A DNA stretch of 64,000 bases from an uncultured delta proteobacterium (GTDB lineage: Bacteria; Desulfobacterota; Desulfobulbia; Desulfobulbales; Desulfocapsaceae), in contig CAIQWD010000069.1 of the NCBI GenBank assembly GCA_903875445.1, forward strand, positions 52,271 through 116,270, given 5' to 3'. The notes below the pieces were generated by a model. It was not told the origin of the DNA, made no database searches, and saw only the letters and a list, made by a program, of their open reading frames with translations. The position numbers and the translations under genes were made by a program. Below, piece by piece: positions 7,774-16,852 of this stretch (position 1 is its first letter; each line of letters opens with the position of its first letter).

Positions 7774-9261
7774 CTATTTCATGGTCACGGTTACCGGCAC
7801 CGTTAATGCCATGGCTTTGCTGAGTTTTCTAAAGATATCGGTATTGTCATAATAGCCGGAAAACAGGTCCCGTCCAACTCCGCGGGCAAAGGTGGCCACC
7901 GGTACGCCGGTGTGGGAATACGAGGTCCAGCCGATCCCGGCCTGTTGATTGAGAATATGGGTAAGAGCCACGGTGAAGGGTTCATAGGTGCCATAGAGGT
8001 TGTAAATGTTCTCCTGGGCAACACGCTCGACCTCGCCTCCGAGACTGCGACGGAAGGCCCGGTCCAGCAGTTCCTTGTCGGAATCGTTCAACTCGGTGTA
8101 TTTGATGCCGAAATACTTTTGCACATCGGCCAGCATGTCTTCGAGCTTAGCGTTTTCTTTGCTGTGATTCTTCTTGTAAGGGGTGAGAACCTCGTCATTG
8201 AAGGCAATGTATGAGCCTTTCTGCAGAGCAATTTTCTCAAAGAAGGTCGAATACTTTGTCCCGGAGAAACCGATGGTCATACCGCCGGTTTCATGGTCAC
8301 CGGTGACCACGATCAGGGTCTCACTCGGATGGGCATCGGCGAATTTCACCGCCTGGACGATTGCATCATCAAAAGCCAGGGTGTCTTTGATGGCGGCAGA
8401 GGCGTCATTGGCATGGCAGGCCCAATCGATCTTGCCGCCCTCGACCACCATGAAGAAGCCTTTGGGATTGTCTAAAAGCTCAATGCCCTTGCGGGTATAA
8501 TCGGCGAGACTCAGATCGTCCTTGGCACGGTCCATCTCATAGGAGAGGGCCGATTCGTCCTGAAGAACACTGTTATGAGCAAGGACCTTGCCGACTCCAG
8601 GTCTCAATGCATCGAAAGCAGCCTTGCTGTTCACCACGGTAAAGCCATTCTTGCGGGCGAGGTCGAAGACATCGGCGTCACCGTCTTTTTTACCCTTCTG
8701 GGTCAGACCGCCACCGCCGAAGTAATCGAAAGAAGACTGGGCCAGTTGGACATCGATGCTGTACATCTCGCCCCTTGAAGCAACCTTGGCATAGGTAGCC
8801 GCCGGAGTGGCGTGGTCGAGAGAGACCGAACTGACGACCCCGACCTTATATCCGCCTTCTTTTGCAAATTCCGCGAGGGTTTTATATTTCTCAATCTTCT
8901 TGGTGTCCATATTGATGACCCCGGAAAGTGTCTTGTGGCCGGTCATCATGGCGGTCATCGCTGAGGCTGAATCGGTGATAAACGAACCGGCATCATAGGT
9001 GGTGGTCAGTCCGCTGGTCGGAAACTGGGTGAACGACAGACGCGACACCTTGATGTCGGAATTGACTGAGGCATTCTTGAAGATCTCGGCGGCATTTACC
9101 TGCGGCATGGCCATGCCGTCACCGACAAAGAAAAATACAAACTTGGGGTGGCTTTCAAGTCCCTGCTCGGCCACTCCTTTGGCCATCAGCGGATTGGTGA
9201 AGGTTAAAATGAGGGCAGCCGCGCTGAGGGTGATGCCGAAATGTGTTCGGTTTCTGTTCAT
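7774..9261 (-). CDS. Alkaline phosphatase, PhoA family, periplasmic
   Basis: 495 aa from the ATG at 9261 (AGGAG 6-9 bases upstream). An in-frame start 45 bases earlier lacks this support. A signal peptide ends near ...NPLMAKG. Family landmarks appear in order: FFVGDGM metal ligand, ITDSASAMTAMMTG with the phosphorylated Ser ~98, DWACHANDA metal site, VTGDHETGG, and the C-terminal HTG...DNTDI. It hydrolyses phosphomonoesters in the periplasm to release phosphate. The gene is a single unit divergent from the Cache gene. No clear Pho box was identified in the 340-base gap. Confidence 0.92.
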   Translation of the reverse strand: MNRNRTHFGITLSAAALILTFTNPLMAKGVAEQGLESHPKFVFFFVGDGMAMPQVNAAEIFKNASVNSDIKVSRLSFTQFPTSGLTTTYDAGSFITDSASAMTAMMTGHKTLSGVINMDTKKIEKYKTLAEFAKEGGYKVGVVSSVSLDHATPAATYAKVASRGEMYSIDVQLAQSSFDYFGGGGLTQKGKKDGDADVFDLARKNGFTVVNSKAAFDALRPGVGKVLAHNSVLQDESALSYEMDRAKDDLSLADYTRKGIELLDNPKGFFMVVEGGKIDWACHANDASAAIKDTLAFDDAIVQAVKFADAHPSETLIVVTGDHETGGMTIGFSGTKYSTFFEKIALQKGSYIAFNDEVLTPYKKNHSKENAKLEDMLADVQKYFGIKYTELNDSDKELLDRAFRRSLGGEVERVAQENIYNLYGTYEPFTVALTHILNQQAGIGWTSYSHTGVPVATFARGVGRDLFSGYYDNTDIFRKLSKAMALTVPVTVTMK

Positions 9262-9605
9262 TACATTCTCCTGAAGGTATGTGTTTGTCTGTACGTAATT
9301 TCTCATTGAGACTTCTGTTTACAAGAGAAATATTGGGGCTTGGTTAAAAGCTGGTTACATCTCTATTATCCTGCAGTTTCAGCCTGAGGAGACCATTCTG
9401 CTTTTACCGATGCCACTTCTCTTTGCGAAAGACCCAAGGTCTTTTCCGGAAAAATGTATGAGGGTAATTTGACAATTTCAGCCATCCTATGACATCATTG
9501 GTTTTAGGTCGTTGTCAAATAATAACATAGCCAGATAGCTAGCGGGAGCGGCACTTCTGCCGGTCAAAACTTATGCATCACCACATTTAAAAGGAGTTGT
9601 AACTC
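9262..9605. other. Divergent intergenic region, alkaline phosphatase / Cache gene
   Basis: 344 bases with no supported gene. It contains TTGACAA at 9469 and TTGTCAA at 9512 as an inverted pair 36 bases apart, and a small hairpin CGGCA-CTTC-TGCCG at 9549-9562. The strong ribosome-binding site AAAAGGAG lies just before the Cache gene. Promoters for both flanking genes must lie here, but no consensus pair was convincing. Confidence 0.4.
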
Positions 9606-10073
9606 ATGAAAAATTATTTAATTTCCGCAAGTGTTGCAGTGTGTTATGGAATCTTTTTTTTGGCAGGCTTTGCCGCTGCAGGCGATCAAGGCACCAAGGA
9701 TGAAGCCGTGGCAATGGTCAAAAAAGCCGTTGAATTCATCAAAGCCAACGGCAATGAAAAAGCGTTTGAGGAGATCTCCAATCCCAAAGGCAAATTCGTC
9801 GATCGGGATCTTTATGTGGTTGTCTACGATATGAATGCAATATGCCTTGCCCATGGCCAAAAAGCGAGCATGGTCGGTAAGGAATTGATCGATTTCAAGG
9901 ATACCGATGGCAAGGAATACATGAAAGAGCGCATAGAACTCATGAAGAAGGAGCCGAGTGCGTGGCAGAATTACAAATTCATGAATCCCGTGTCCAAGGA
10001 GATCGAGCCCAAATCCATGTACCTGGAACGATCCGGTGACTTGATTGTTGGCTGCGGAGTCTATAGCAAGTAG
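9606..10073 (+). CDS. Soluble periplasmic Cache-domain protein
   Basis: 155 aa with a signal peptide (hydrophobic core ~5-24, cleavage near GFAAAGD). The mature part carries the single-Cache pattern: a long N-terminal helix (AVAMVKKAVEFIKANG), then the DRDLYVVVYDMNAICLAHG strand pair, and the IELMKKEPS / GDLIVGCGVY ending. Such proteins bind small organic ligands. It has no membrane anchor or output domain of its own. It lies 43 bases upstream of a chemoreceptor gene in the same direction, so it may present ligand to that receptor. Confidence 0.8.
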   Translation: MKNYLISASVAVCYGIFFLAGFAAAGDQGTKDEAVAMVKKAVEFIKANGNEKAFEEISNPKGKFVDRDLYVVVYDMNAICLAHGQKASMVGKELIDFKDTDGKEYMKERIELMKKEPSAWQNYKFMNPVSKEIEPKSMYLERSGDLIVGCGVYSK

Positions 10074-10116
10074 TCCTATATTGTAGGAAACCATCAATTA
10101 CTATTAGGATCTTGTC

Positions 10117-12156
10117 ATGAAACTCAGTTCAAAAATATTTGCGGGATTCGGGATTGTTCTGGCTGTTGCCATGATATTGACGGGAGTTGCTCTCTACATC
10201 ATGAAAGGTGTTGCGGGACAGGCCCGGGTTTTATCGAATCAATATATGCCTGAAACACGCATCGCCAGTAGCGTTGAACGCGATGCAGCGAGGGCTATTT
10301 CCGAGATGAATGGCTATGATGCCGCTTACGAGGATTCCTTCCTTTCTTCGTCCCGTGAACATTTGGAAAATGTGAAACAAAATCTGCAGGATGCAGATGA
10401 GTTGACGACAAGATTTCCAGAGTTGAAAATTCTTAAGGAAAATACGGTCGAGGCATCGGCCCACCTTTTGGAATACGAAACACTGGTAAACGAGACAGAA
10501 AAAACAGGAAAGGAAATAAAGGTTATCCGGAAAAAACTCGAGGCGGCAGCTCAAGAATTTATGAAGGCCTGCCTCGAATTTGTCGACGATCAAAACAGCG
10601 CGATGACCGCCGGCATAAAACAAGGAGAGATCAATCCTGCATCTTTAAAGGAGCAGCTGCAAAAGCTCGGCGATATGAATGACGTAATACAACTCGGTTA
10701 TGTTATTCAACTGGATACTTTGAAGGGGCAGCTGACGAAGGATCCGCAGATGATCGAAAAGTCGGCAAAAAAATTCGAGGAAATGGAAAACACCTTAAAG
10801 ACAATCCAGAAAAAAACCAGCAGCAAAGCCAGCATATCACAACTGGAAGACATCAGAATGGCCGGTTCCAGTTATAAAACGAATATGAAGAAGCTCGTTG
10901 CAAGCTCTACCGCTTTGGCGGATCTTGGTAAAAAACGCAGTACTATCGGAAATGCAGTTTCCGCGTCGGCCGAAGAGACCGCTGTTGAAGGAATCGGTGA
11001 AACTTTGAAGAGTGCAAGCAGTGTTGAAAGCATTCTCAACAGTTCCAGTAAAATTCTCTTTATCGGCGGGATTATTGGTCTTTTAATCAGTATCGCGCTG
11101 ATTTTTCTCATCACCCAAGGCATCGTCCGTCCCATTCGTCGTACGGCAAACATGCTCAAAGACATTTCGGCGGGCGAAGGTGATCTGACCAAGCGTCTCG
11201 ATGTAACCAGTTCCGATGAGATTGGCGAAATGTCGACTTATTTCAACTGCTTCATAGAGAAATTGCAGGGTATAATCGGACAGATTGCCGATAACACCCA
11301 TTCAATCGATGCCTCCGCCAATGATCTGTCGAAAACCGCCCGTAAATTGTCTGCTAACTCGGAAGATACCTCGCGGCGAGCTGACAGTGTCGCAACCGCC
11401 GCAGAAGAGATGACTGCCAATCTGAACAATGTGGCTGCTGCCATGGAGCAGTCGACCACCAATACTTCCATGGTGGCTACTGCCGCTGAAGAGATGACGG
11501 CGACGATCGGCGAGCTTGCCAATAACGCCCAGCGGGCACACGCCATTTCACTTTCCGCGGTAGAACAGGCGATATCCACCTCAGCCAAAATGGCGGAGCT
11601 TGGGCAAGCGGGGCAGGCCATCGGCAAGGTTACCGAGGCTATCAATGAGATCTCCGAACAAACCAACCTGCTGGCGCTTAACGCTACCATCGAAGCGGCA
11701 AGAGCAGGTGAGGCGGGAAAAGGTTTTGCAGTTGTTGCAAACGAAATAAAAGAATTGGCCAAACAAACGGCAGCCGCCACCCAGAGCATTAAAAAGCAGA
11801 TATGGGACATGCAGAAAACAACCTCGACAACAGTACAAGAGATTCAACAAATTTCCGAGGTCATTAACAGCATCAATGAAATTGTTGCTGTCATCTCCAA
11901 AGCAGTTGGCGAGCAATCCTCAGCAACCCAGGAAATTGCTAATAATATTGTTCAGGCCTCCCAAGGCATGGGTGAAGTTAATGAAAATGTTAGTCAAAGT
12001 TCGGTAGTGGCAGCTTCAATCACCAAAGATATTTCGACTGTCAATACCGCTTCAAATGAGATTTCGGAGGGAAGCAATCATGTTAAAGCAAGTGCTGAAG
12101 ATTTGCAGAAACTGGCATCGGTGCTCAAGCTTATTGTCGACAATTTCAAGATATAA
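10117..12156 (+). CDS. Methyl-accepting chemotaxis protein
   Basis: 679 aa. TM1 ~8-30, a long, mostly helical periplasmic sensor ~31-310, TM2 ~312-335 and HAMP ~336-388. The cytoplasmic coiled coil has its hairpin tip around 511-550 (EISEQTNLLALNATIEAARAG). The tip binds CheA/CheW, so the protein feeds a chemotaxis array. It ends without the NWETF-type pentapeptide used by CheR. The upstream gene for a soluble Cache protein is the likely ligand partner. The gene converges on the Lgt-like gene with a 6-base gap. Confidence 0.95.
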   Translation: MKLSSKIFAGFGIVLAVAMILTGVALYIMKGVAGQARVLSNQYMPETRIASSVERDAARAISEMNGYDAAYEDSFLSSSREHLENVKQNLQDADELTTRFPELKILKENTVEASAHLLEYETLVNETEKTGKEIKVIRKKLEAAAQEFMKACLEFVDDQNSAMTAGIKQGEINPASLKEQLQKLGDMNDVIQLGYVIQLDTLKGQLTKDPQMIEKSAKKFEEMENTLKTIQKKTSSKASISQLEDIRMAGSSYKTNMKKLVASSTALADLGKKRSTIGNAVSASAEETAVEGIGETLKSASSVESILNSSSKILFIGGIIGLLISIALIFLITQGIVRPIRRTANMLKDISAGEGDLTKRLDVTSSDEIGEMSTYFNCFIEKLQGIIGQIADNTHSIDASANDLSKTARKLSANSEDTSRRADSVATAAEEMTANLNNVAAAMEQSTTNTSMVATAAEEMTATIGELANNAQRAHAISLSAVEQAISTSAKMAELGQAGQAIGKVTEAINEISEQTNLLALNATIEAARAGEAGKGFAVVANEIKELAKQTAAATQSIKKQIWDMQKTTSTTVQEIQQISEVINSINEIVAVISKAVGEQSSATQEIANNIVQASQGMGEVNENVSQSSVVAASITKDISTVNTASNEISEGSNHVKASAEDLQKLASVLKLIVDNFKI

Positions 12157-12162
12157 CTTGGT

Positions 12163-13212
12163 CTAAACATGTTTACCAATAAGATCAAAGGAAACAGTCG
12201 CAGTTGTGACCGTACTGCGACCGAAGATGATAAAGAACACCAACCAAAGGATTTGCAGGGCAAGGATGATGATCGGGTTCCATAAGACCTTGAAGCCGAT
12301 CATGATATTCGGATCGATATAGTGCGGAGCCGGGATCAACAGGGTTACCAGCAACATATACAAGGCACTCAGAACACCCATCTTCTGATACGCCGATATC
12401 TTGCCGAAGCCGCGAAAATCAGCGCGCAGGGTCTCGGACAGGATGCGCCAGAGCTGGGTGAGGCCAATTGTCAGCAGGAGGGCCTCGGTAAAACGACCGT
12501 CGAGAAACAACATGCTGCCGACCAAGGCACCACAGGTATAGATGACACAGGTGATTGCCTGGATCGGAATAAGCCTTTCCCCGTCGAAACGCCCTTCATA
12601 GTTCGCCTTTTTTGTCGCTCCCTGGAAGACGAAATTTCTCCGGGCAAAGAGGCGTTGCAGTAACCAGTGGCAATCCTTGACCGGTTTCCCGTAACAACAA
12701 CCGAAGCTGATGCAGCCGAGTCTACCAAGCCCTTCGCCCAGGGTGTAGGCAATGGACATTGCTGCCAGTACCGGGATGATCGGCAAAAAGCTTCCCCTGT
12801 CGACTAACAGCATGTGCACCGCCTGCACAACCCAGGGGGCAATGAGAATGCCTACGCAGGAGGCGCCGCCGATGGTGAAGGTGTGCCGCTTCTTTTCCAC
12901 TATCATTGCTATCAGCCGGGCTGCGGGGATACATAGGGAGAGAATGACCAAGATGATCAGCATAGTTCCGGGGATGGAGACGTACATCGCCCCGAGGAGA
13001 ACAAGGAGCAGAGTCAGGGAAATGAGTTGACTGGTGGCGATGAAAAAACCGTAATAGGTGAGATTCGTCCCCTGCCAGGCATTTTCCCGGTTTTTTATGG
13101 TCGGTACGACCGCCAGCATTTGCCAGCGTTCCCCGGGCAGGTTTCTAAACGCCCAGCCAAGAAAACCCGCAAGAACACAACCGAGGCCCAAAACAAAAAT
13201 ATTGTCAATCAT
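12163..13212 (-). CDS. Lgt-like (prolipoprotein diacylglyceryl transferase family) membrane protein
   Basis: 349 aa with about seven to eight membrane helices. The central GEGLGRLGCISFGCCYG stretch matches the Lgt-family signature region (G-R-x-G-x-F...GCCYG). Lgt moves diacylglyceryl from phosphatidylglycerol to the lipobox Cys. It overlaps the upstream PSD-like gene by 4 bases (ATGA) and is the last gene of a three-gene operon. Because it sits with a lipid-headgroup-type enzyme and an unknown protein, it may act on another acceptor rather than being the housekeeping Lgt. That is inference. Confidence 0.75.
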   Translation of the reverse strand: MIDNIFVLGLGCVLAGFLGWAFRNLPGERWQMLAVVPTIKNRENAWQGTNLTYYGFFIATSQLISLTLLLVLLGAMYVSIPGTMLIILVILSLCIPAARLIAMIVEKKRHTFTIGGASCVGILIAPWVVQAVHMLLVDRGSFLPIIPVLAAMSIAYTLGEGLGRLGCISFGCCYGKPVKDCHWLLQRLFARRNFVFQGATKKANYEGRFDGERLIPIQAITCVIYTCGALVGSMLFLDGRFTEALLLTIGLTQLWRILSETLRADFRGFGKISAYQKMGVLSALYMLLVTLLIPAPHYIDPNIMIGFKVLWNPIIILALQILWLVFFIIFGRSTVTTATVSFDLIGKHV

Positions 13213-14267
13213 AGGTTTTCCTCACTCATTGAAGTAGGTGATTTAATCCCGGTCCGTTCAGCAATTGTCGAACGAACCAGGACATCCGTTTCAACCAGCG
13301 GCCTGCCGAAGCCGTTGGAGTACCTGCTGAGAACATCATGTCGCCGTGAGTTGCCGATAAGATCAGCGGCGAAGGATATCCTCCCCGCTTCGAAAAACAG
13401 CACGTCTGTTGAGCTGCCCGGTCGAAAAAGGCTTTTCGGGCAACCCTTCGTTACAAACATACCGGGCATAAGATGCCGAGGATTGTTGTAGCCTTCTTCG
13501 CTATATGCCTCCGCTATGTCGCCGATCATCAGAGCGACGATTTCGATCATTGCCACCAAGCCAACCTGCGAACCGCCGGTGACATCGGTATCGATGATCG
13601 TTACCACCCTTCGGTTTTTTGCGTAGAGGGAGGCCATGGCGATGAGTGCCGACGGATTACAAGAATGGTACCTTCCATCTATGCCGTATATATCGAGGAC
13701 CCGACCGCTTACCGGCAGATGGTTGTAGTGGTATTTGTCAGGAGTGAGGCGGAAGACGGCAAAATCGCCGTTGTTAAATCTTTCCCGCCAGGGACAGGCT
13801 GGTCCGAGAAGTTCTTTCGCATCGAACAGTTTGTCCTTAATAAAGAGCGCCGAGGTATCGGCAAGACTGCCAATCAAAATCCGTGAATCGGCGGGGGCGA
13901 CGACCGTTGTGGATCTTGGGTTCATTGGCCGGGTTTCCCAATAACGGATCTGCCGCTCGAAGACCTTGCGGTGCGAATCGAAATACGACAACGGTTGCAG
14001 ACATTCGCGCCAGTCGGCACCAATCCCCTCGAAAAGGTACTTGCCGTTGCGCCTGGCGTTGCTGGGCAGGTCATAATGGCAGAAGGCGAGGAGGCTGGAT
14101 ACCCTCGCCGAGGTGAGCAGCCTGAACATGGCCGGGGCGCTTTCCCGCAGATGGTGATAGAGAAAGTGGACGCTGCGATCGCCGATCGGTTTTTCGGTGA
14201 TTACCCGGCGGGATTTTCTCTCGATAAATTGATGGGTGAAGCTTCGTTGCAGGATGGTTGTTGTCAA
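13209..14267 (-). CDS. Phosphatidylserine decarboxylase family protein
   Basis: 352 aa. Family landmarks: APADSRI (the PADG-like strand), FRLTPDKYHYNHLPVSG with the catalytic-type His pair, and KGCPKSLFRPGSSTDVL, where GSS replaces the usual LGST self-cleavage site that generates the pyruvoyl group. The proenzyme would split before the Ser to give beta and alpha chains. It overlaps both neighbours by 4 bases. It lacks obvious N-terminal membrane helices and carries ~140 extra residues before the PADS motif, like fungal/type II or archaeal-like variants. The substrate may be phosphatidylserine or another serine-type adduct. Confidence 0.85.
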   Translation of the reverse strand: MTTTILQRSFTHQFIERKSRRVITEKPIGDRSVHFLYHHLRESAPAMFRLLTSARVSSLLAFCHYDLPSNARRNGKYLFEGIGADWRECLQPLSYFDSHRKVFERQIRYWETRPMNPRSTTVVAPADSRILIGSLADTSALFIKDKLFDAKELLGPACPWRERFNNGDFAVFRLTPDKYHYNHLPVSGRVLDIYGIDGRYHSCNPSALIAMASLYAKNRRVVTIIDTDVTGGSQVGLVAMIEIVALMIGDIAEAYSEEGYNNPRHLMPGMFVTKGCPKSLFRPGSSTDVLFFEAGRISFAADLIGNSRRHDVLSRYSNGFGRPLVETDVLVRSTIAERTGIKSPTSMSEENL

Positions 14268-16612
14268 GGATTGTTCCTCTCATGGTGGATAATCGCCAGG
14301 CAGATGCGCAGCATCTCCTGAAGAAGCGCCGGATTTGCCGACTCATCAAGGATCGCTTGGCGGTTTCGGGTGATATATTCGGAGGCGGTCACTTTCTTTG
14401 TTATTGCCGTCATGACCTGCTGAAGGCCGGGATCGCCAAGCTTTTCCAGCCGCCTGCAATCCTCGACCAGGAAGTTCAAGGATTCATCAAGGTATCTGGA
14501 CTTCAAGCCGGTGCGGTAGTAGCGTTCCATCGCCCCGTTGAACACCTCGGCGGGGAAATTGAAAGGGCTCTTCTGTCCCGGTAATTCGTCGCGGACGCCG
14601 GCGATAATTTTTGCAAAAGCCGACGATCCGTGGTCGGTGAGTCTTTGCCGCAGAGACTCCATGCGAGATTTGAGATTCTGGGCGTCTATAAGATCGGCGG
14701 CGTCGGCTTCCAGCAGGTGCAGGAGGGCCAGGTTATATTCGTCGTGTCGTACTCTGATATAGCCTTTGTAGCGCTTACTGTTGCGCTGCGACGGGATATC
14801 GGTGAGGATTTTTTGCAGAAACCTGTTGCCGGTGTCGGCACGGACATAGAAAGTGGGGATGCCGATAGCCTGACCAAAGAAAATCTGTCTTCGTTCGCTT
14901 TCGATGGAGGGCTGGTCGGGAATGTCGTGATGGTTGATTTTCCCTTCGAGGATGTAGCGGCAGGCCAGGGCGGTGATCAGGTTCTGCATATCCACCGCCT
15001 CGGCCATGTCTTCCTTGAGACTGTGGAACAGGGAATAACTACGGCCCTCGAACCCTGCATAGCCCGAGGTGGCAAAAATCCGCTGGCGGTACGGCAGGTA
15101 GATGGCCATCCGCGGATCAAAGATGCCCATCTCGCCTAGGTCCTCTTTCAGCCGCTCATGATTGCCTGGCATACCGTTCAAGCCAGGGCTGGTCTCTGTC
15201 GACAGGAGGGTGACGAGATAATCGATCAGCCGAAAATCCGGCACCAGATCCCCCTTGAGGCGGAGCATTTTTGCCAGGGTGGAATCCAGCCAACGCGGAC
15301 CGAAAGGAGTGAAGGTTTTTCCGAGAAAGCCAATTTTCGCCTTTTTCTGCCATCGTCGCCAGATCATCCGCAGGTGGGTGTAATCGAGTTCGTGCGGTAA
15401 AAATCCGAGGACCTTTTCCGGATGAAAATCGCTGAAATCGAGACGATACGGGGCGGCGCTGTAGGTGTTGACGAAGAGCGGCAGAAAGTGCTCAACGATT
15501 TTGATGACGAGATCCCCGAAATACTTTTCCACCGCCGGTGTAAAGGGGGATTCGCTGTCACCGGCCATCGCGGTCAAGGTGCGACTGCCGAAGGAGACGT
15601 GGGTGCCGTTGTTGGCCAGGCAGGTGTTCGAGGTATTCGGCAGAACTATAAGGTTGCGGGTGATAATTCCCGCATCTTTTAATTTTCCGATGGTGTTGAG
15701 CTGGCTGCGTGACAGGGTCTTGTGGCACAGTTCCATGTAACGATATTTTTCTTCGCCGCGGTTCCAGCCGGACAGGCAGGGGCTGATGAACAGGTGGCGA
15801 TAGTAGCTGTCCGGAACCATAGTGTTGAGGTGTTTCTGCCGGAAGGGGGCATGCGGCGCACAGTAGAGCAAACATTTCTGCCCCGATTCCGCAAGGCCCA
15901 TGGTTTTATTAGCGTACTGGACAAGCAGTTGGCAGAAAAGCAGGGTTCTCGCCGATTCGACGGCGGCCAGGTCACCGATCCGGCCACGGGTGGCAACAGG
16001 GATGGTGAAGCTGAGGATTTCCGGTGAGGTGTTGTCGCTTAACAGATTCTGCATGAGGCTTGTGCCGGTCTCAAACAGCAGCGGTGGGAGCATGCTATCG
16101 CTGCTGATGACATTGGCAAGGGCGAGTTTTAGCAGGTAACTGATCGGCAACCGCAGACATTCCTGGCCACGGTGGATACACCTAAAGCGATGAATATCGG
16201 TTCTCGGTTTCGATGTCGGATTGCCCTTGTCGGCCTGAAAATCCTCGGCAAGCAGGTTCTTCGTCCAGTGGGTCAAGCGGTTTTCGGGAAATCGTACCCA
16301 GCTATTTTCCCAGACGCTCGAACTGTTTTTGTGGAGGAAATCCTTCAGGGAATCGAGGCTCGCGTGCGGGAGATCGCCTCGGGCGCTACGTTTGACAACA
16401 TTTTTAAAGTAGGTAGAAGAGCCGATGGTGGTCGGCAAATCGACATCCTTGTGGTCCCCTTCAACCGCTACTTGCAATTCGTATTCCATGCCTACGCTGC
16501 TGTCTTCACCAGTGAAAGGGGGCAGGTTTTTGGCCGTCAGGGAGCTGAAGAAGGTCTGCAGGTTCTTGTCGCGATTGTCGAAGATGTTGGGATACCCGAT
16601 ATGTCTATTCAT
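14264..16612 (-). CDS. Large protein of unknown function (782 aa), first gene of PSD/Lgt-like operon
   Basis: No family was recognised with confidence. The protein is soluble-looking with no signal peptide or membrane helix. Near residues 40-48 is GMEYELQV, a G-x-E-x-E pattern resembling the start of glutamate-cysteine-ligase-like (glutamine-synthetase-fold) enzymes. Other stretches rich in conserved-looking polar residues are LLYCAPHAPFRQKH, RRWQKKAKIGFLGKTFTPFGPRW and ATSGYAGFEGRS. A ligase that builds an amide or peptide head group would suit the lipid enzymes behind it, but this is speculation. Its stop overlaps the PSD-like start (ATGA), so the three products are probably made in fixed ratio. 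Confidence 0.8.
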   Translation of the reverse strand: MNRHIGYPNIFDNRDKNLQTFFSSLTAKNLPPFTGEDSSVGMEYELQVAVEGDHKDVDLPTTIGSSTYFKNVVKRSARGDLPHASLDSLKDFLHKNSSSVWENSWVRFPENRLTHWTKNLLAEDFQADKGNPTSKPRTDIHRFRCIHRGQECLRLPISYLLKLALANVISSDSMLPPLLFETGTSLMQNLLSDNTSPEILSFTIPVATRGRIGDLAAVESARTLLFCQLLVQYANKTMGLAESGQKCLLYCAPHAPFRQKHLNTMVPDSYYRHLFISPCLSGWNRGEEKYRYMELCHKTLSRSQLNTIGKLKDAGIITRNLIVLPNTSNTCLANNGTHVSFGSRTLTAMAGDSESPFTPAVEKYFGDLVIKIVEHFLPLFVNTYSAAPYRLDFSDFHPEKVLGFLPHELDYTHLRMIWRRWQKKAKIGFLGKTFTPFGPRWLDSTLAKMLRLKGDLVPDFRLIDYLVTLLSTETSPGLNGMPGNHERLKEDLGEMGIFDPRMAIYLPYRQRIFATSGYAGFEGRSYSLFHSLKEDMAEAVDMQNLITALACRYILEGKINHHDIPDQPSIESERRQIFFGQAIGIPTFYVRADTGNRFLQKILTDIPSQRNSKRYKGYIRVRHDEYNLALLHLLEADAADLIDAQNLKSRMESLRQRLTDHGSSAFAKIIAGVRDELPGQKSPFNFPAEVFNGAMERYYRTGLKSRYLDESLNFLVEDCRRLEKLGDPGLQQVMTAITKKVTASEYITRNRQAILDESANPALLQEMLRICLAIIHHERNNP

Positions 16613-16634
16613 GGGACCAAGGTATCCGGAGGAT

Positions 16635-16793
16635 ATGAGAATAGTGCTAAATATTGATGAGGAATTTGTTATGGTTGTAGCCTCGCCGAGTCAAAGGTTT
16701 CGGAAAAAAATCGCTGGGGCCATAGCGGATTTCCTTATTAAATCCGCTTGGAAGTGGTATAATTGCCAAGTTGAGTTATTGTTTATATTCTGA
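16635..16793 (+). CDS. Possible 52-aa protein ahead of repeat-protein gene
   Basis: ATG at 16635 is preceded by a good GGAGG, and the frame stays open to TGA at 16793. The product is basic in the middle and hydrophobic at the end (VELLFIF), with no recognised family. It overlaps the inverted repeat and -10-like element described next, so it may be a chance frame in a regulatory region. Confidence 0.25.
   Translation: MRIVLNIDEEFVMVVASPSQRFRKKIAGAIADFLIKSAWKWYNCQVELLFIF
16724..16763 (+). promoter_or_regulatory. Promoter-like TATAAT with upstream inverted repeat
   Basis: A consensus -10 TATAAT lies at 16758-16763, about 90 bases upstream of the repeat-protein start. The expected -35 position (about 16735-16740) is poor (TTATTA). 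It lies inside a 9-bp inverted repeat, AGCGGATTT (16724-16732) and AAATCCGCT (16740-16748), which suggests a bound regulator or activator. This is the only convincing promoter element in the 240-base divergent gap. Confidence 0.45.
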
Positions 16794-16852
16794 AATACTC
16801 TGGAAGATGGTGTGCGGCAGTTCCTGAAAATACGCAGTAAGGAGGTGGACTC

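Noticed and set aside
16745..16765. Sigma-54 promoter (TGG...TTGC) before the repeat protein
   Set aside because: The GG-to-GC distance is wrong for -24/-12; the -10 TATAAT reading fits better.
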